Shown here: piece by piece, positions 1 through 8,074 of the stretch
How the letters are laid out: each line of letters begins with the position of its first letter
How positions within the stretch are numbered: the stretch's first letter is position 1
Origin: Longilinea arvoryzae
Lineage (GTDB): Bacteria; Chloroflexota; Anaerolineae; Anaerolineales; Anaerolineaceae
Direction: 5' to 3'
Length of the DNA: 64,000 nt
Assembly: GCF_001050235.1 (NCBI RefSeq)
Contig: NZ_DF967972.1
Span: forward strand, 1,006,475-1,070,474
Notes under the pieces: generated by a model
The model's database searches: none
What the model was told of the DNA's origin: nothing
What the model saw: the letters and a program-made list of their open reading frames with translations, nothing else
Made by a program: the position numbers and the translations under genes

Positions 1-18
1 TTGCAACTCAACTGTATG

Positions 19-46
19 TTGACAGATGCACATTGTCCCCTATAAT
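19..46 (+). promoter_or_regulatory. Sigma70-type promoter of the lysine operon
   Basis: A perfect -35 hexamer TTGACA (19-24) and a perfect -10 hexamer TATAAT (41-46) are separated by 16 bp. The expected start of transcription is near A54, which is also the first base of an ATG, so the transcript may be leaderless. It reads toward the homocitrate synthase operon and gives an approximately 425-nt region before the first enzyme gene. Confidence 0.8.
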
Positions 47-53
47 GTTGTCT

Positions 54-116
54 ATGCAACAGCCCCGTCTATTCACCAAGAAGGAAGGCAAGAAGTGCAC
101 CAGAACCCTACTGTAG
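54..116 (+). CDS. Putative lysine-rich leader peptide (20 aa) of the lysine operon
   Basis: The small frame opens with ATG at the predicted +1 and ends with TAG at 114-116. Four of its 20 codons are AAG (Lys), in two adjacent pairs at 78-83 and 90-95, and it ends in two Leu codons. A stem-loop (100-104 with 117-121, and 108-110 with 114-116) covers the stop codon, and an intrinsic terminator follows about 47 nt later. This is the layout of a translation-coupled attenuator sensing charged tRNA-Lys, upstream of a lysine-synthesis operon. There is no Shine-Dalgarno sequence, so translation would have to be leaderless. I found no clear antiterminator partner for the terminator's left arm, so the mechanism is inferred. 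Confidence 0.5.
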   Translation: MQQPRLFTKKEGKKCTRTLL

Positions 117-162
117 TCTGGACTTTTTGCTAACCCGAGCGATCCACAGGAAAAGCAAATAA

Positions 163-195
163 CCCCTCACCAGATTACCGGTGAGGGGATTTTTT
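163..195 (+). terminator. Intrinsic terminator / attenuator 1 of the lysine operon leader
   Basis: A perfect 9-bp stem, CCCCTCACC (163-171) with GGTGAGGGG (180-188), has an 8-nt loop and is followed by a run of T at 190-195. It lies between the promoter and the first enzyme gene, so it would stop transcription unless bypassed. Confidence 0.8.
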
Positions 196-341
196 ATCGG
201 TCGAGGTTTTATCCATGCAATCTTTCAAAGGCCACCCACAAATTGCGATCCACTCACTCCGGCGCGCCGCTTGCGAAGCGGAACGTCCGGCGTTGGCCGA
301 ATGGAATAAGCAGGGAAAGGAGAAGAAGCCGGCAGCCGTCG

Positions 342-416
342 GGTAAGTCCTCTTTTCCCAGGATCGATACGATCCAGGAACGGGCTTACCGCAGCAAACG
401 GCAGGCCCGTTTTTTT
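342..416 (+). promoter_or_regulatory. Second attenuator-like element with mutually exclusive pairings
   Basis: The terminator stem ACGGGC (380-385) pairs with GCCCGT (405-410), with a small inner CCG/CGG helix, and is followed by seven T. An upstream GGTAAG (342-347) can instead pair with CTTACC (385-390), which overlaps the left arm of the terminator. A perfect 6-bp hairpin GGATCG/CGATCC (361-375) lies between the alternative partners. The layout fits antitermination. I see no T-box AGGGTGG motif and no known riboswitch core, so the ligand or sensor is unknown. Confidence 0.55.
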
Positions 417-479
417 ATCCACCGCACCCGCCGCCGGCTTTCAGGCCGGCCGGCGGGGCCAATTTAGAGGAGCAGGTTG

Positions 480-1634
480 ATGAGTCTGGAACAGTTCAAT
501 ATCATCGAATCGACATTAAGGGAAGGCGAGCAGTTCGTCAACGCCTTCTTCACCCTCGATCAGAAAATCGAGATCGCGCGTCTGCTGGATGCCTTCGGCG
601 TGGAATACCTCGAACTGACCACGCCCTGCGCCTCGCCGCAGAGCGAGATCGACTGCCGCGCGATTGCGTCCCTGGGCCTGCGCGCCAGGACGCTGACGCA
701 CACGCGCTGCGCCATGGAAGACGTGCGCCGCGCGGTGGGCACAGGCGTGAGCGGCGTCGACGTGGTGATCGGCACTTCCTCTTACCTGCGCGAGTTCAGC
801 CACGGCAAGAGCATCGCGGAAATCATCGGGATGGCGCAGGAGGTGGTCGGCTGGCTGAAGACGCAGAGCGTGGAGGTGCGCTTCAGCACCGAAGACAGCC
901 TGCGCAGCGAGCCGGAGGATCTCTACCGCGTCTACGCGGCCGTGGACCAGATGGGCGTCGACCGGGTGGGGATCGCCGACACGGTCGGCATCGGCAACCC
1001 GCGCCAGATCTACGAACTGGTCAGCGGCCTGCACCGGCGGGTGCGCGCCGGCATCGAGTTTCATGGGCACAACGACACGGGCTGCGCCATCGCCAACGCC
1101 TTTGCCGCGCTGGAAGCCGGCGCCAGCTACATCGACACCAGTGTGCTGGGCATCGGCGAGCGCAACGGGATCACGGCGCTGGGTGGGTTGATCGCCCGGC
1201 TGTACGCCGTCAGCCCGGCGCTGGTCGGCAAATATAACCTGCCGCTGCTGCTGGAGCTGGACCGCCTGGTGGCCGGACTGGTGCGGGTGGATATTCCCTT
1301 CAACAACTACGTGACCGGTTTTTCGGCCTTTACCCACAAGGCCGGCATCCACGCCAAGGCCGTGCTCAACAACCCGTCGACCTACGAGGTGCTGCGGCCG
1401 GAGGATTTTGGGCTGACCCGTTACATTCACATCGCTCACCGGCTGACCGGTTGGAACGCGGTTCGCTACCGCGCCGGGCAGTTGGGCCTGGAACTGAGCG
1501 ACGCGCAGGTGCGCGCCGTCACCGATCAGATCAAACGGCTTTCGGACGAGCGCGAACTGGCCCTGGATGAGGTGGACGGCCTGTTGATGGCGGCCATTCA
1601 ATCCGTTCAATCCCGGGAGGAGATTTCAGCATGA
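480..1634 (+). CDS. lys20: Homocitrate synthase (LYS20-type DRE-TIM metallolyase)
   Basis: This is a 384-aa member of the isopropylmalate/homocitrate synthase family. It would condense 2-oxoglutarate and acetyl-CoA to homocitrate, the first step of AAA lysine synthesis. The N-terminal signature STLREGEQF (11-19, Arg14 for substrate binding), the metal ligands in HGH (His195 and His197) and the GIGERNG loop around 225-231 fit LYS20-type homocitrate synthase better than LeuA. The length lacks the long LeuA regulatory domain. ATG 480 has GAGGAG 7 nt upstream; an in-frame TTG lies directly before it. The stop overlaps the next start (ATGA). The three following genes encode the next two steps. 2-Isopropylmalate synthase or citramalate synthase activity is the main alternative. 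Confidence 0.85.
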   Translation: MSLEQFNIIESTLREGEQFVNAFFTLDQKIEIARLLDAFGVEYLELTTPCASPQSEIDCRAIASLGLRARTLTHTRCAMEDVRRAVGTGVSGVDVVIGTSSYLREFSHGKSIAEIIGMAQEVVGWLKTQSVEVRFSTEDSLRSEPEDLYRVYAAVDQMGVDRVGIADTVGIGNPRQIYELVSGLHRRVRAGIEFHGHNDTGCAIANAFAALEAGASYIDTSVLGIGERNGITALGGLIARLYAVSPALVGKYNLPLLLELDRLVAGLVRVDIPFNNYVTGFSAFTHKAGIHAKAVLNNPSTYEVLRPEDFGLTRYIHIAHRLTGWNAVRYRAGQLGLELSDAQVRAVTDQIKRLSDERELALDEVDGLLMAAIQSVQSREEISA

Positions 1635-2863
1635 ACCAGACCTTATCCGAACAAATCCTTTCCCACGCCGCCGGGCGGGAGGTGCGCGCCGGCGAACTGG
1701 TCGTGGTGCGGCCGGACGTGGTGATGAGCCATGACTCGCTTTCGCCCAGCATCATCCAGATCCTGCGCGAAGAGATGGGCATCCATAACGTCAAAGACCC
1801 CGGCCAACTGGTCATCGTCTTCGACCACGTGGCGCCGGCTTCCACGGTGGGCACGGCCAACGCGCAGAACCGGGTGCGCGCCTTTGCCCGTGAACAGGGC
1901 ATCCGCCTGTTCGATGTGGGGCGCGGAATCTGCCACCAGGTGCTGGTCGAGGAAGGCATCGCCGCGCCGGGCAAAATCGTGTTGGGCTCCGATTCGCACT
2001 CCACCAGCTACGGTTCGGTGGGCGCGTTTGGCGCCGGCATGGGCTCGACCGACATCGCCCTCACCTGGGGCACCGGACGCAACTGGCTGCGCGTGCCCGA
2101 AACCGTGCGCGTGCAGGTGCGCGGGCGATTCGGCGCCTTCATCGACGCCAAGGACCTGGCGCTCAAGGTCTGCCGCGAGCTGCGCATCTCCGGCGCCAAC
2201 TACATGGCCGTCGAATATCACGGGCTGGACTGGCTGGCGCTGCCCGGCCGGCAGACGCTGGCCAGCATGGCGGTGGAAGTGGGCGCCAAAGTGGGCATCC
2301 TGCCGCCCTTTGGCGAGGCCATGAAGCATTACGAGGTGCCGGATTGGCTGTCCGTGGACCCTGGCGCGAGCTACACCCGTAGTCTGGAAATCGACCTGGA
2401 CGAACTCGAACCGCAGGTCGCCATCCCGCACGCGGTCGACAACGTTGCCGATCTCGCGCAGGTGGCCGGGACGCCGGTGAGCGTGGTCTTCCTGGGCACC
2501 TGCACCAACGGCCGCTACACCGACCTGCGCCAGACGGCGGACCTGCTGCGCGGGCGGCGCGTCGACCCGCGCGTGCGTTTCGTGGTCACCCCAGCTTCGA
2601 GCGTCGAGATGAGCCGCGCGGCCGCCGACGGCACGCTTGAGACGCTGCTGGCCGCCGGCGCGATCCTTTCGACCCCCGGCTGCGGCCCGTGCATGGGCCG
2701 TCACATGGGCACGCTGGGCGACGAGGACGTGTGCCTCTCGACCGCCAACCGCAATTTCAAAGGTCGCATGGGCGCGCCGACCTCGCAGATCTATCTGGCC
2801 TCGCCCGCCGTCGCCGCCGCAACCGCCCTGACCGGCGTGATTACCGATCCAAGGAGTTTATAG
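1631..2863 (+). CDS. lysT: Homoaconitase large subunit (LeuC/aconitase family)
   Basis: This 410-aa protein is an aconitase-superfamily large subunit. It holds the [4Fe-4S] cluster that isomerises homocitrate to homoisocitrate together with the small subunit encoded next. The three cluster cysteines are visible: Cys291 in GTCTNGR, and Cys351 and Cys354 in PGCGPCMG. The LGSDSHS substrate-binding motif lies around residue 118. The ATG overlaps the previous stop by 4 nt, indicating translational coupling. The sequence family also includes 3-isopropylmalate dehydratase; the homoaconitase call rests mainly on the neighbouring LYS20-type synthase and homoisocitrate-type dehydrogenase. Confidence 0.82.
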   Translation: MNQTLSEQILSHAAGREVRAGELVVVRPDVVMSHDSLSPSIIQILREEMGIHNVKDPGQLVIVFDHVAPASTVGTANAQNRVRAFAREQGIRLFDVGRGICHQVLVEEGIAAPGKIVLGSDSHSTSYGSVGAFGAGMGSTDIALTWGTGRNWLRVPETVRVQVRGRFGAFIDAKDLALKVCRELRISGANYMAVEYHGLDWLALPGRQTLASMAVEVGAKVGILPPFGEAMKHYEVPDWLSVDPGASYTRSLEIDLDELEPQVAIPHAVDNVADLAQVAGTPVSVVFLGTCTNGRYTDLRQTADLLRGRRVDPRVRFVVTPASSVEMSRAAADGTLETLLAAGAILSTPGCGPCMGRHMGTLGDEDVCLSTANRNFKGRMGAPTSQIYLASPAVAAATALTGVITDPRSL

Positions 2864-2865
2864 AG

Positions 2866-3366
2866 ATGGCACGGATATGGAAATTCGGCTCGGACGTGGA
2901 TACCGATCAGATCGTCCCCGGGCGCTACGCACCCTATATGCGCCCGGACGCGGACGTCGGCGAGGCGGCCTTCATCGAGGCGCGTCCTGAATTCGCCCGG
3001 AATTTTCAACCGGGCGATCTGATCGTCGCGCTGGATAACTTCGGCTGCGGATCGTCGCGCGAGTATGCCGTGGAAGCGCTGGTGCGGCGCAAGGTGGGAG
3101 CCATCGTGGCACTGTCGTTTGCGCGCATCTTCTACCGCAACGCGCTCAACCTGGGGCTGCGCCTGTACGTCGCGCCCGAGATCGTGCAGGCCGTGCAGGA
3201 CGGTAACGAGGTGAGCTTCGAGCTGGCGTCCGAGGAGATCGTTCACGCTGGGCGGTCTTATGCGCTGCCGCGCCTGCCGGCTTTCTCGCAGGAGATCCTC
3301 GAAGCGGGCGGCATCGTGGCGTACGTCAAACAGCACGGCCACTTTCCGGGCGAAGCGGACCGTTAG
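2866..3366 (+). CDS. lysU: Homoaconitase small subunit (LeuD-type swivel domain)
   Basis: This 166-aa protein is the separate swivelling domain that completes the dehydratase active site. The motif NFGCGSSRE (58-66) carries the conserved Ser/Arg residues. The DVDTDQIVPGRY segment (about residues 10-21) is the loop region that recognises the substrate side chain in this family. The start is 2 nt after the stop of the large subunit. Its Shine-Dalgarno AAGGAG (2851-2856) lies inside the preceding gene, 9 nt from ATG, so the two subunits are probably made in equal amounts. Homoaconitase versus isopropylmalate isomerase cannot be settled from sequence alone. Confidence 0.82.
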   Translation: MARIWKFGSDVDTDQIVPGRYAPYMRPDADVGEAAFIEARPEFARNFQPGDLIVALDNFGCGSSREYAVEALVRRKVGAIVALSFARIFYRNALNLGLRLYVAPEIVQAVQDGNEVSFELASEEIVHAGRSYALPRLPAFSQEILEAGGIVAYVKQHGHFPGEADR

Positions 3367-3379
3367 GGAAGGGGGAAGA

Positions 3380-4387
3380 ATGCCGAGAGTATGCGTCATT
3401 CCGGGGGATGGGATCGGGCAGGAAGTCATCCCGGCCGCCGTGCGGGTGCTGCAGGCCGCGGTGCCCGGGTTGGAGACGATCCAGGCGGAAGCCGGCTGGG
3501 GATGCTTTTTGGAACGGGGAACTGCGGTGCCGCCGGAAACGCTGGCTGCCATCCGTGAATGCGGCGCAGCCCTGTTCGGCGCGGTTTCCTCGCCGGCCAA
3601 AAAAGTCGCGGGCTACCGCAGCGCCATCCTGACGCTGCGCCAGGAGCTGGACCTGTACGCCAACCTGCGCCCGGTGCGCAGCCTGCCGCGCGTGTCGCCG
3701 CGTGGCGGAATCGATTTGCTGGTGGTGCGCGAGAACACCGAGGGGCTGTACGTCGGGCGCGAGCGCCTGGAGGACGGCGGCGAGACGGCCATCGCCGAGC
3801 GGGTCATCACCCGACGGGCCTCGCGGCGCCTGGCCGAACGGGCGCTGGCGCTGATGCACGGCGCGGGGCGGCGCCGGCTGACCATCGTCCACAAGGCCAA
3901 CGTGCTGCCGCTCACCGACGGTCTCTTTCGCGACACGGTGCGCGAGGCGGTCGTGCGCGCCACGCGGGCCGGGCAGGCCGTGGAGGTGGAGGAACTGCTG
4001 GTGGACGTGGCCGCGCTCAAGCTGGCGAGCGAGCCCGAACGCTTCGACGTGATCATCACCACCAACCTGTTCGGCGATATCCTCTCCGACGAGGCGTCGA
4101 GTTGGTGCGGCGGACTGGGCCTGGCGCCGTCGATCAATCTGGGCGAAGGCGTTGCCCTGGCCGAGCCGGTGCACGGATCGGCGCCGGATATCGCCGGGCA
4201 GGGCATCGCCAACCCCATCGCCGCCATCCTGAGCGCGGCGCTGCTGGCACGCCACGCCTGGAGCATGGAGGACAGCGCGCGGCGCATCGAGCAGGCCGTC
4301 GAGCGGGCGCTCGAGGATGGTTTGCCGCACGGCACTGAGGCGATTACCCGTTCGGTGACCGGGAATTTATGCGTAGGAGAGAATTAG
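3380..4387 (+). CDS. hicDH: Homoisocitrate dehydrogenase (isopropylmalate/isocitrate dehydrogenase family)
   Basis: This is a 335-aa beta-decarboxylating dehydrogenase, expected to convert homoisocitrate plus NAD+ to 2-oxoadipate and CO2. It shows GDGIGQEV near the N-terminus, AEAGW, the SPAKKVAGY segment typical of homoisocitrate dehydrogenases, the RENTEGLY phosphorylation-loop region, HKANVLPL, TTNLFGDILSD with metal-binding aspartates, and VHGSAPDIAG for NAD binding. ATG 3380 follows a purine-rich GGGAAGGGGGAAGA. It ends the lysine operon; the rest of the AAA pathway (LysW, LysX, LysZ, LysY and others) is not in the window. Broad activity on isocitrate is possible. Confidence 0.85.
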   Translation: MPRVCVIPGDGIGQEVIPAAVRVLQAAVPGLETIQAEAGWGCFLERGTAVPPETLAAIRECGAALFGAVSSPAKKVAGYRSAILTLRQELDLYANLRPVRSLPRVSPRGGIDLLVVRENTEGLYVGRERLEDGGETAIAERVITRRASRRLAERALALMHGAGRRRLTIVHKANVLPLTDGLFRDTVREAVVRATRAGQAVEVEELLVDVAALKLASEPERFDVIITTNLFGDILSDEASSWCGGLGLAPSINLGEGVALAEPVHGSAPDIAGQGIANPIAAILSAALLARHAWSMEDSARRIEQAVERALEDGLPHGTEAITRSVTGNLCVGEN

Positions 4388-4438
4388 CGGGTAATGATTG
4401 GGCTTACCGGTATTTCCCCATCACCGCGGGGTGCGCGC

Positions 4439-4477
4439 AGGGCAATTGCGGAAAATGGATCGCCCCGCAATTGCCCT
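4439..4477. terminator. Long perfect inverted repeat after the lysine operon
   Basis: A 13-bp arm AGGGCAATTGCGG (4439-4451) pairs exactly with 4465-4477 across a 13-nt loop. It lies 51 bp after the dehydrogenase stop. There is no T-run, so it may be a Rho-independent-like pause, an mRNA 3' stabiliser or a protein-binding site rather than a classic terminator. Confidence 0.5.
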
Positions 4478-4553
4478 GATGTTTGCTGCCGGTTTGGGGA
4501 CGGCCGCGCGCTCGAATGAATGTACAATCATAACCAGCGAAGGGGAACGAACG

Positions 4554-5234
4554 ATGCTGAAAAAATACGTCCTGCCAGCCATGAGAACGATCCTGATCGG
4601 TGCGGCCGCGCTTGGGCTGGCGCTTTTTCTGCCGGCAAGGACTTTCGATTATTGGCAAGCCTGGGTTTTTATGGCCGTCTTTCTGGCAGCGGTCAACGCG
4701 ATTGGGCTGTACCTTTCGGTGAAGGACCCGGCGCTGCTGGAACGGCGCAAGCAGGTGGGGCCGGCGGCCGAGCAGAGCATCACCCAAAAGATCATCATGA
4801 GCTTTGCCCTGATCGGGAACCTGGGATTGTTGGTCTTCTGCGCGCTCGATCACCGCTTGGGCTGGTCACCGGCGCCGGCACCGGTTTCGATCGCCGGGGA
4901 TGGGCTGGTCGCGCTGGGCCTGCTGATCGATTTTTACACATTCAGGGAAAACAGTTTCGGCGCTTCCAACATCCGAACCGAAGCGGATCAAAATGTCATC
5001 TCCAGCGGCCCCTATGCGATCGTCCGGCACCCCATGTACATGGGTGTGCTGGTGATGATGATCGGCGTTCCCCTGGCGCTGGGTTCATTCTGGGGGCTCG
5101 CCTTCCTTGCGCTCATCCTGCCCATGTTGGTGTGGAGAATCCTGGATGAGGAGAAGCTGTTGATGCGGGATCTGCCCGGGTATATCGAATACGCACAAAA
5201 GGTTCGTTACCGTCTTGCGCCGTTTGTGTGGTGA
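4554..5234 (+). CDS. Isoprenylcysteine methyltransferase-like membrane protein (ICMT/PEMT fold)
   Basis: This 226-aa integral membrane protein has several hydrophobic segments (about 10-27, 37-56, 82-100, 108-124 and 166-195). Its C-terminal part has the hallmark of the ICMT/PEMT methyltransferase family: GPYAIVRHPMYMG around residues 152-164, followed near residue 197 by a DEEKLL acidic segment. It probably uses S-adenosylmethionine to methylate a lipid or small hydrophobic substrate in the inner membrane; the substrate is unknown. ATG 4554 is preceded by AAGGGGAA; an upstream in-frame extension has no ribosome-binding site. It stands alone. A second family member occurs at 61096. Confidence 0.75.
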   Translation: MLKKYVLPAMRTILIGAAALGLALFLPARTFDYWQAWVFMAVFLAAVNAIGLYLSVKDPALLERRKQVGPAAEQSITQKIIMSFALIGNLGLLVFCALDHRLGWSPAPAPVSIAGDGLVALGLLIDFYTFRENSFGASNIRTEADQNVISSGPYAIVRHPMYMGVLVMMIGVPLALGSFWGLAFLALILPMLVWRILDEEKLLMRDLPGYIEYAQKVRYRLAPFVW

Positions 5235-5305
5235 TTTCTTTGCTCTTTAAAGACCTGCACCGCAGAACTTTTTGAAAACGTAGTGCCTTCAACTAACTCT
5301 AATGG

Positions 5306-6202
5306 CTAGAACCATTCCTTTCGTAATGCATTTGAGTTGTTGATAAAATACTCCCTTGAAAATAATCTTGTTTTTCTATTTAGTAGATCAATAATTTTTT
5401 TATCAGGTAATTGAATATAACTACCATGGACAGCAATCATTTTAGAAAATAATACCATCATCCTTGGTGATATTGGTAATGTGATTTCAATCGTAGGCGA
5501 AACCAAACCTCCAGCAAAACGTGGCCTGGGGATGCTATAAATTTCTGGATCAAAAAAAACACAAGGTGTATCAGATGTAAGAAAAGTAAGGTCGACTGAT
5601 TCTGGAATCTCGATGAAAACAAAAGGTATATGAAATAATATAGGTGATATTTTTGTTACAAACGATGATAGTAAAGATTGAAGTGGTTGATTGACTATTT
5701 CTTCCATTTCCTCCATGGTCAAATAATCCTGATCTTCTGATGAGATTATTGGTATTACAGCAGACTGTTGTTCATTAGGTGGATTCTCTTTTGCCCATTC
5801 TATCATTTTCTTCCCCAAACAAAGTGCTTGATTGAACACAGAACTTAGCTCAGACGCATACGAAGGAGTACGTCCATGCATTGCTGCGACAAACATACAT
5901 AGATACAAGTGCTCCTCGAACGAAAGCATTAAATGTTTGGATATCTTTTCTTTTCGAAGTGTGAAAAACTTATTCTCAATTCTTGAAAGGTTATATTCCA
6001 AGGTCAAATCTCTATTATTGTCTTGAGCACGAATAGTATAAAGATCTTTTTCATAGAAGATTTTCTTTGGAGATTTGCGTTTACCAATAGAACCGTCTTT
6101 CGAAAACATCCACACATAAGGCTTTTGATTTCTTGGATGCGTTGGATCACACCATGATTTTAAATACGAAGTTGGAATGTAATGTTGTCTTTTATTATTC
6201 AT
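5306..6202 (-). CDS. DUF4238 family protein
   Basis: This 298-aa protein has the N-terminal KRQHYIPTSYLK motif (4-15) that marks DUF4238 proteins, whose function is unknown. An SDTPC motif lies near residue 226. No membrane segment or signal peptide is seen. Base composition is far more AT-rich than that of the flanking genes, which suggests recent horizontal transfer. No strong Shine-Dalgarno sequence precedes the ATG. Members of this family are scattered and often sit in accessory regions. It lies tail to tail with the methyltransferase-like gene. Confidence 0.75.
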   Translation of the reverse strand: MNNKRQHYIPTSYLKSWCDPTHPRNQKPYVWMFSKDGSIGKRKSPKKIFYEKDLYTIRAQDNNRDLTLEYNLSRIENKFFTLRKEKISKHLMLSFEEHLYLCMFVAAMHGRTPSYASELSSVFNQALCLGKKMIEWAKENPPNEQQSAVIPIISSEDQDYLTMEEMEEIVNQPLQSLLSSFVTKISPILFHIPFVFIEIPESVDLTFLTSDTPCVFFDPEIYSIPRPRFAGGLVSPTIEITLPISPRMMVLFSKMIAVHGSYIQLPDKKIIDLLNRKTRLFSREYFINNSNALRKEWF

Positions 6203-6453
6203 GATCTGGAATATTTAACAAAATATGTATTCAAGATTTGTAATGTAATTAATTATAACGACTTTTAAAAAGGTTACTAGAAGGAAGAAATTCCTATTTT
6301 TGCGCATTGGTTCAATATTGCACTGGTCTGTGGCCGAGTATTATTTTCGCCTACAGACTTCCGGCGGGGGTAAGTTTTTTTGACCAGAATCCATAACAAG
6401 AAAATACCAATTATGCAAATCTAAGAATTCATTTAGTAAACGATCCAACTAGA

Positions 6454-7305
6454 TCATACCTTGATCCACTCTCCCGGCGCCTGGAACCCTTCATTTTCCC
6501 GATAGAATTTTCGACAGGCAGCCACATCCCCGGCGGCTGAGATGCGGGCGGCCTCGTCGACCAGCGCCTGCTGTTCGGGCGTGCACTCGGCGAAGGGCGT
6601 TTGCAGCAGCCCCCAACTGTCCCAGGGCAGCACTTCGATCTTGTTCAGTGCCAGCAGATCCCGGAAGACGTCCCCGCGGATGAAGTCCCAGCCGTGCCAT
6701 TCGAAGATGCCGAAGTGGTCTGGATCCGCCTGGCCGGCGCGGCACATCCGCCAGGCGTCGCCGGCCAGCACGAATTTCCCCTCCGGCATGTCCAGCGGAT
6801 CGAAATCGATCCTGAGCGCCTCGCGCTGCAGCTCGTCCAATTGCGAATCCACCCGCAGCCAGCGCTGCCCGGCCGCGTCCCACACCTCGACCATCCAGTG
6901 ATCTTCGTAATGGTCGGGCATGAAGTAGGTGCCGAAACCACACCGCGCGCGGGCCGGGATGCCCTGCGCGCGCAGGATGGCAGCCATGAGTATGGAGTAA
7001 TCGCGGCAGTTGCTCACCAGGCGCAGCTCCAATGGGCGGGGTTCGTTCAACGGGCGCGCATCCAGCTCCAGCAGCCGCTTCAGCTTGGGGGCGGCCGGGC
7101 GAATCTCCACCTCGGAACGGCGGGTTTCGTCCAGTATCAGTCCATAACGCTCCGTCCAGAAGATGTGGACCGTCAGGTTCTGAAGCGCAGCGACCAGCGC
7201 AGGCAGTTCGGCGGGCAGGGTCCGCAGATGTTTTTGGTATTCGCCCAGGCCAGTCAAGGGACCGGGTCGAGAAAAGAAGTCCAGCATTTCCTGACTCTCT
7301 GGCAT
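6454..7305 (-). CDS. Transglutaminase-like cysteine protease/amidase domain protein
   Basis: This 283-aa cytosolic protein has a transglutaminase-like core with a readable catalytic triad: Cys100 in SNCRDYS, His136 in DHWMVEVW and Asp153 in RVDSQLD. The spacing and the order Cys-His-Asp match the papain-like transglutaminase superfamily. Bacterial members are mostly proteases or amidases, so the substrate is unknown. ATG at 7305 has AGGAG just upstream; an in-frame upstream extension lacks a ribosome-binding site. There is no signal peptide. The gene is monocistronic and GC-rich like the chromosome. Confidence 0.75.
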   Translation of the reverse strand: MPESQEMLDFFSRPGPLTGLGEYQKHLRTLPAELPALVAALQNLTVHIFWTERYGLILDETRRSEVEIRPAAPKLKRLLELDARPLNEPRPLELRLVSNCRDYSILMAAILRAQGIPARARCGFGTYFMPDHYEDHWMVEVWDAAGQRWLRVDSQLDELQREALRIDFDPLDMPEGKFVLAGDAWRMCRAGQADPDHFGIFEWHGWDFIRGDVFRDLLALNKIEVLPWDSWGLLQTPFAECTPEQQALVDEAARISAAGDVAACRKFYRENEGFQAPGEWIKV

Positions 7306-7640
7306 GTCGGGTCTCCTGAATTGGAAAGATCGTTCCGTTATAAACCCTCCGGTTGGGGGAGAGTCAAGGGGAAGATCAGAAGAAGGGCCACACAAGAATC
7401 TGGAAGAGAATCAGTTTCAGGCCCGGCGAATCGATCGATGGACCTGGACTATCGGGTAAAGCGATTTTTCCAGGGCACAGCGCAAATCGCGGGAGGATGG
7501 CCTTCTTCTCTTCCCCGATCATTATACAAAATGGCCGCCGGAGAATCGCTGCCGGTTTGTAGACCAGGATAAATTGTGTCACCGTAAGGGAAAGTAAGGA
7601 TTCTCGTAGGGAGTGAGATTCGAAAGTGTGAGTGAATCAA
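7306..7640. other. Intergenic stretch without a recognisable gene
   Basis: The region upstream of the reverse-strand transglutaminase-like gene probably holds its promoter, but no convincing -35/-10 pair stands out. Short open frames on both strands have no ribosome-binding sites or recognisable motifs. Confidence 0.5.
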
Positions 7641-7642
7641 AA

Positions 7643-7669
7643 AAGCGAATAGCTAAAGGCTAATCGCTT
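7643..7669 (-). terminator. Reverse-strand intrinsic terminator next to the tRNA 3' end
   Basis: The stem 7643-7653 pairs with 7659-7669 with one A-A mismatch and a 5-nt loop. Read on the minus strand it is followed by a run of T (7644 down to 7639). It sits 7-8 nt beyond a CCA-ending tRNA 3' fragment and is probably the native terminator of the target tRNA gene. Confidence 0.65.
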
Positions 7670-7676
7670 CTTTTCG

Positions 7677-7862
7677 TGGCGGGGAGGGTGGGATTCGAAT
7701 GCAATACCTCGATGGTACGCAGGGATGAAAAAGACTCGCACGGTGCGAGTCTCTGAGTACGTGGCGGGGAGGGTGGGATTCGAATGCAATAGCTCGATGG
7801 TACGCAGGGATGAAAAAGACTCGCACGGTGCGAGTCTCTGAGTACGTGGCGGGGAGGGTGGG
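7677..7862 (-). repeat. 85-bp tandem repeat made of a tRNA 3' end plus terminator (candidate attachment site)
   Basis: Two complete 85-bp copies begin at 7677 and 7762 and differ at a single base (7708 region). A third copy starting at 7847 is cut after 16 bp. Read on the minus strand, each unit begins with the 23-nt T-loop-to-CCA end of a tRNA (TTCGAATC through CCTCCCCG-CCA; discriminator G suggests tRNA-Ser). The rest of the unit carries a hairpin GACTCGC/GCGAGTC followed by five T (plus-strand 7733-7751 and 7818-7836). The T-stem 5' half and the remaining tRNA are absent. Homology starting inside the T-loop is typical of tyrosine-recombinase attachment sites, and tandem copies suggest repeated integration or decay at one site. 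The third copy is interrupted where the element sequence begins. Confidence 0.65.
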
Positions 7863-8005
7863 CATGGCACAAAACGTTACAACTGCGAAAGAATCGTAGT
7901 GCCCGTCTCAATTTCTGAAATTCTACTCCAGCTTGAGCATAAGTTTTCAAACGCGTTCGTTGAACCGGCCTCGGAAGCCTAAATTTCCTTAGGCTAATTA
8001 TTACT

Positions 8006-8037
8006 TGTCCTCTGTAATTTATCACAGGGGACATTTT
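8006..8037 (+). terminator. Intrinsic terminator at the left end of the element
   Basis: TGTCCTCTGT (8006-8015) pairs with ACAGGGGACA (8024-8033), ten pairs including one G-T, with an 8-nt loop and a TTTT tail. It would insulate the first element gene from chromosomal transcription. Confidence 0.6.
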
Positions 8038-8074
8038 CGTTAAATTGCCTCGGTCATTTCGAACTCAAGCTGAA

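Noticed and set aside
200-470. T-box or lysine riboswitch in the operon leader
   Set aside because: No AGGGTGG T-box motif and no recognisable lysine riboswitch core was found; only attenuator-type stems are visible.
516-1610. Long open frame on the minus strand opposite homocitrate synthase
   Set aside because: It mirrors the GC-rich codons of a clearly conserved enzyme gene and shows His/Arg/Gln-rich low-complexity sequence with no motif or ribosome-binding site. Similar shadows occur opposite the other lysine genes.
480-4387. Leucine operon (leuA, leuC, leuD, leuB)
   Set aside because: The synthase has the LYS20-type STLREGEQF and length, and the dehydrogenase has AEAGW and SPAKKVAGY features of homoisocitrate dehydrogenase. 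The alternative is kept only as a caution for substrate range.
7677-7862. Complete tRNA gene or CRISPR array
   Set aside because: Only the 3' 23 nt of a tRNA is present in each unit, with no 5' half or anticodon arm. The repeats are tandem at 85 bp without unique spacers, so it is not a CRISPR.
7637-8034. Several short minus-strand frames with repeated peptide pieces
   Set aside because: They arise only from the 85-bp tandem DNA repeat; none has a ribosome-binding site.
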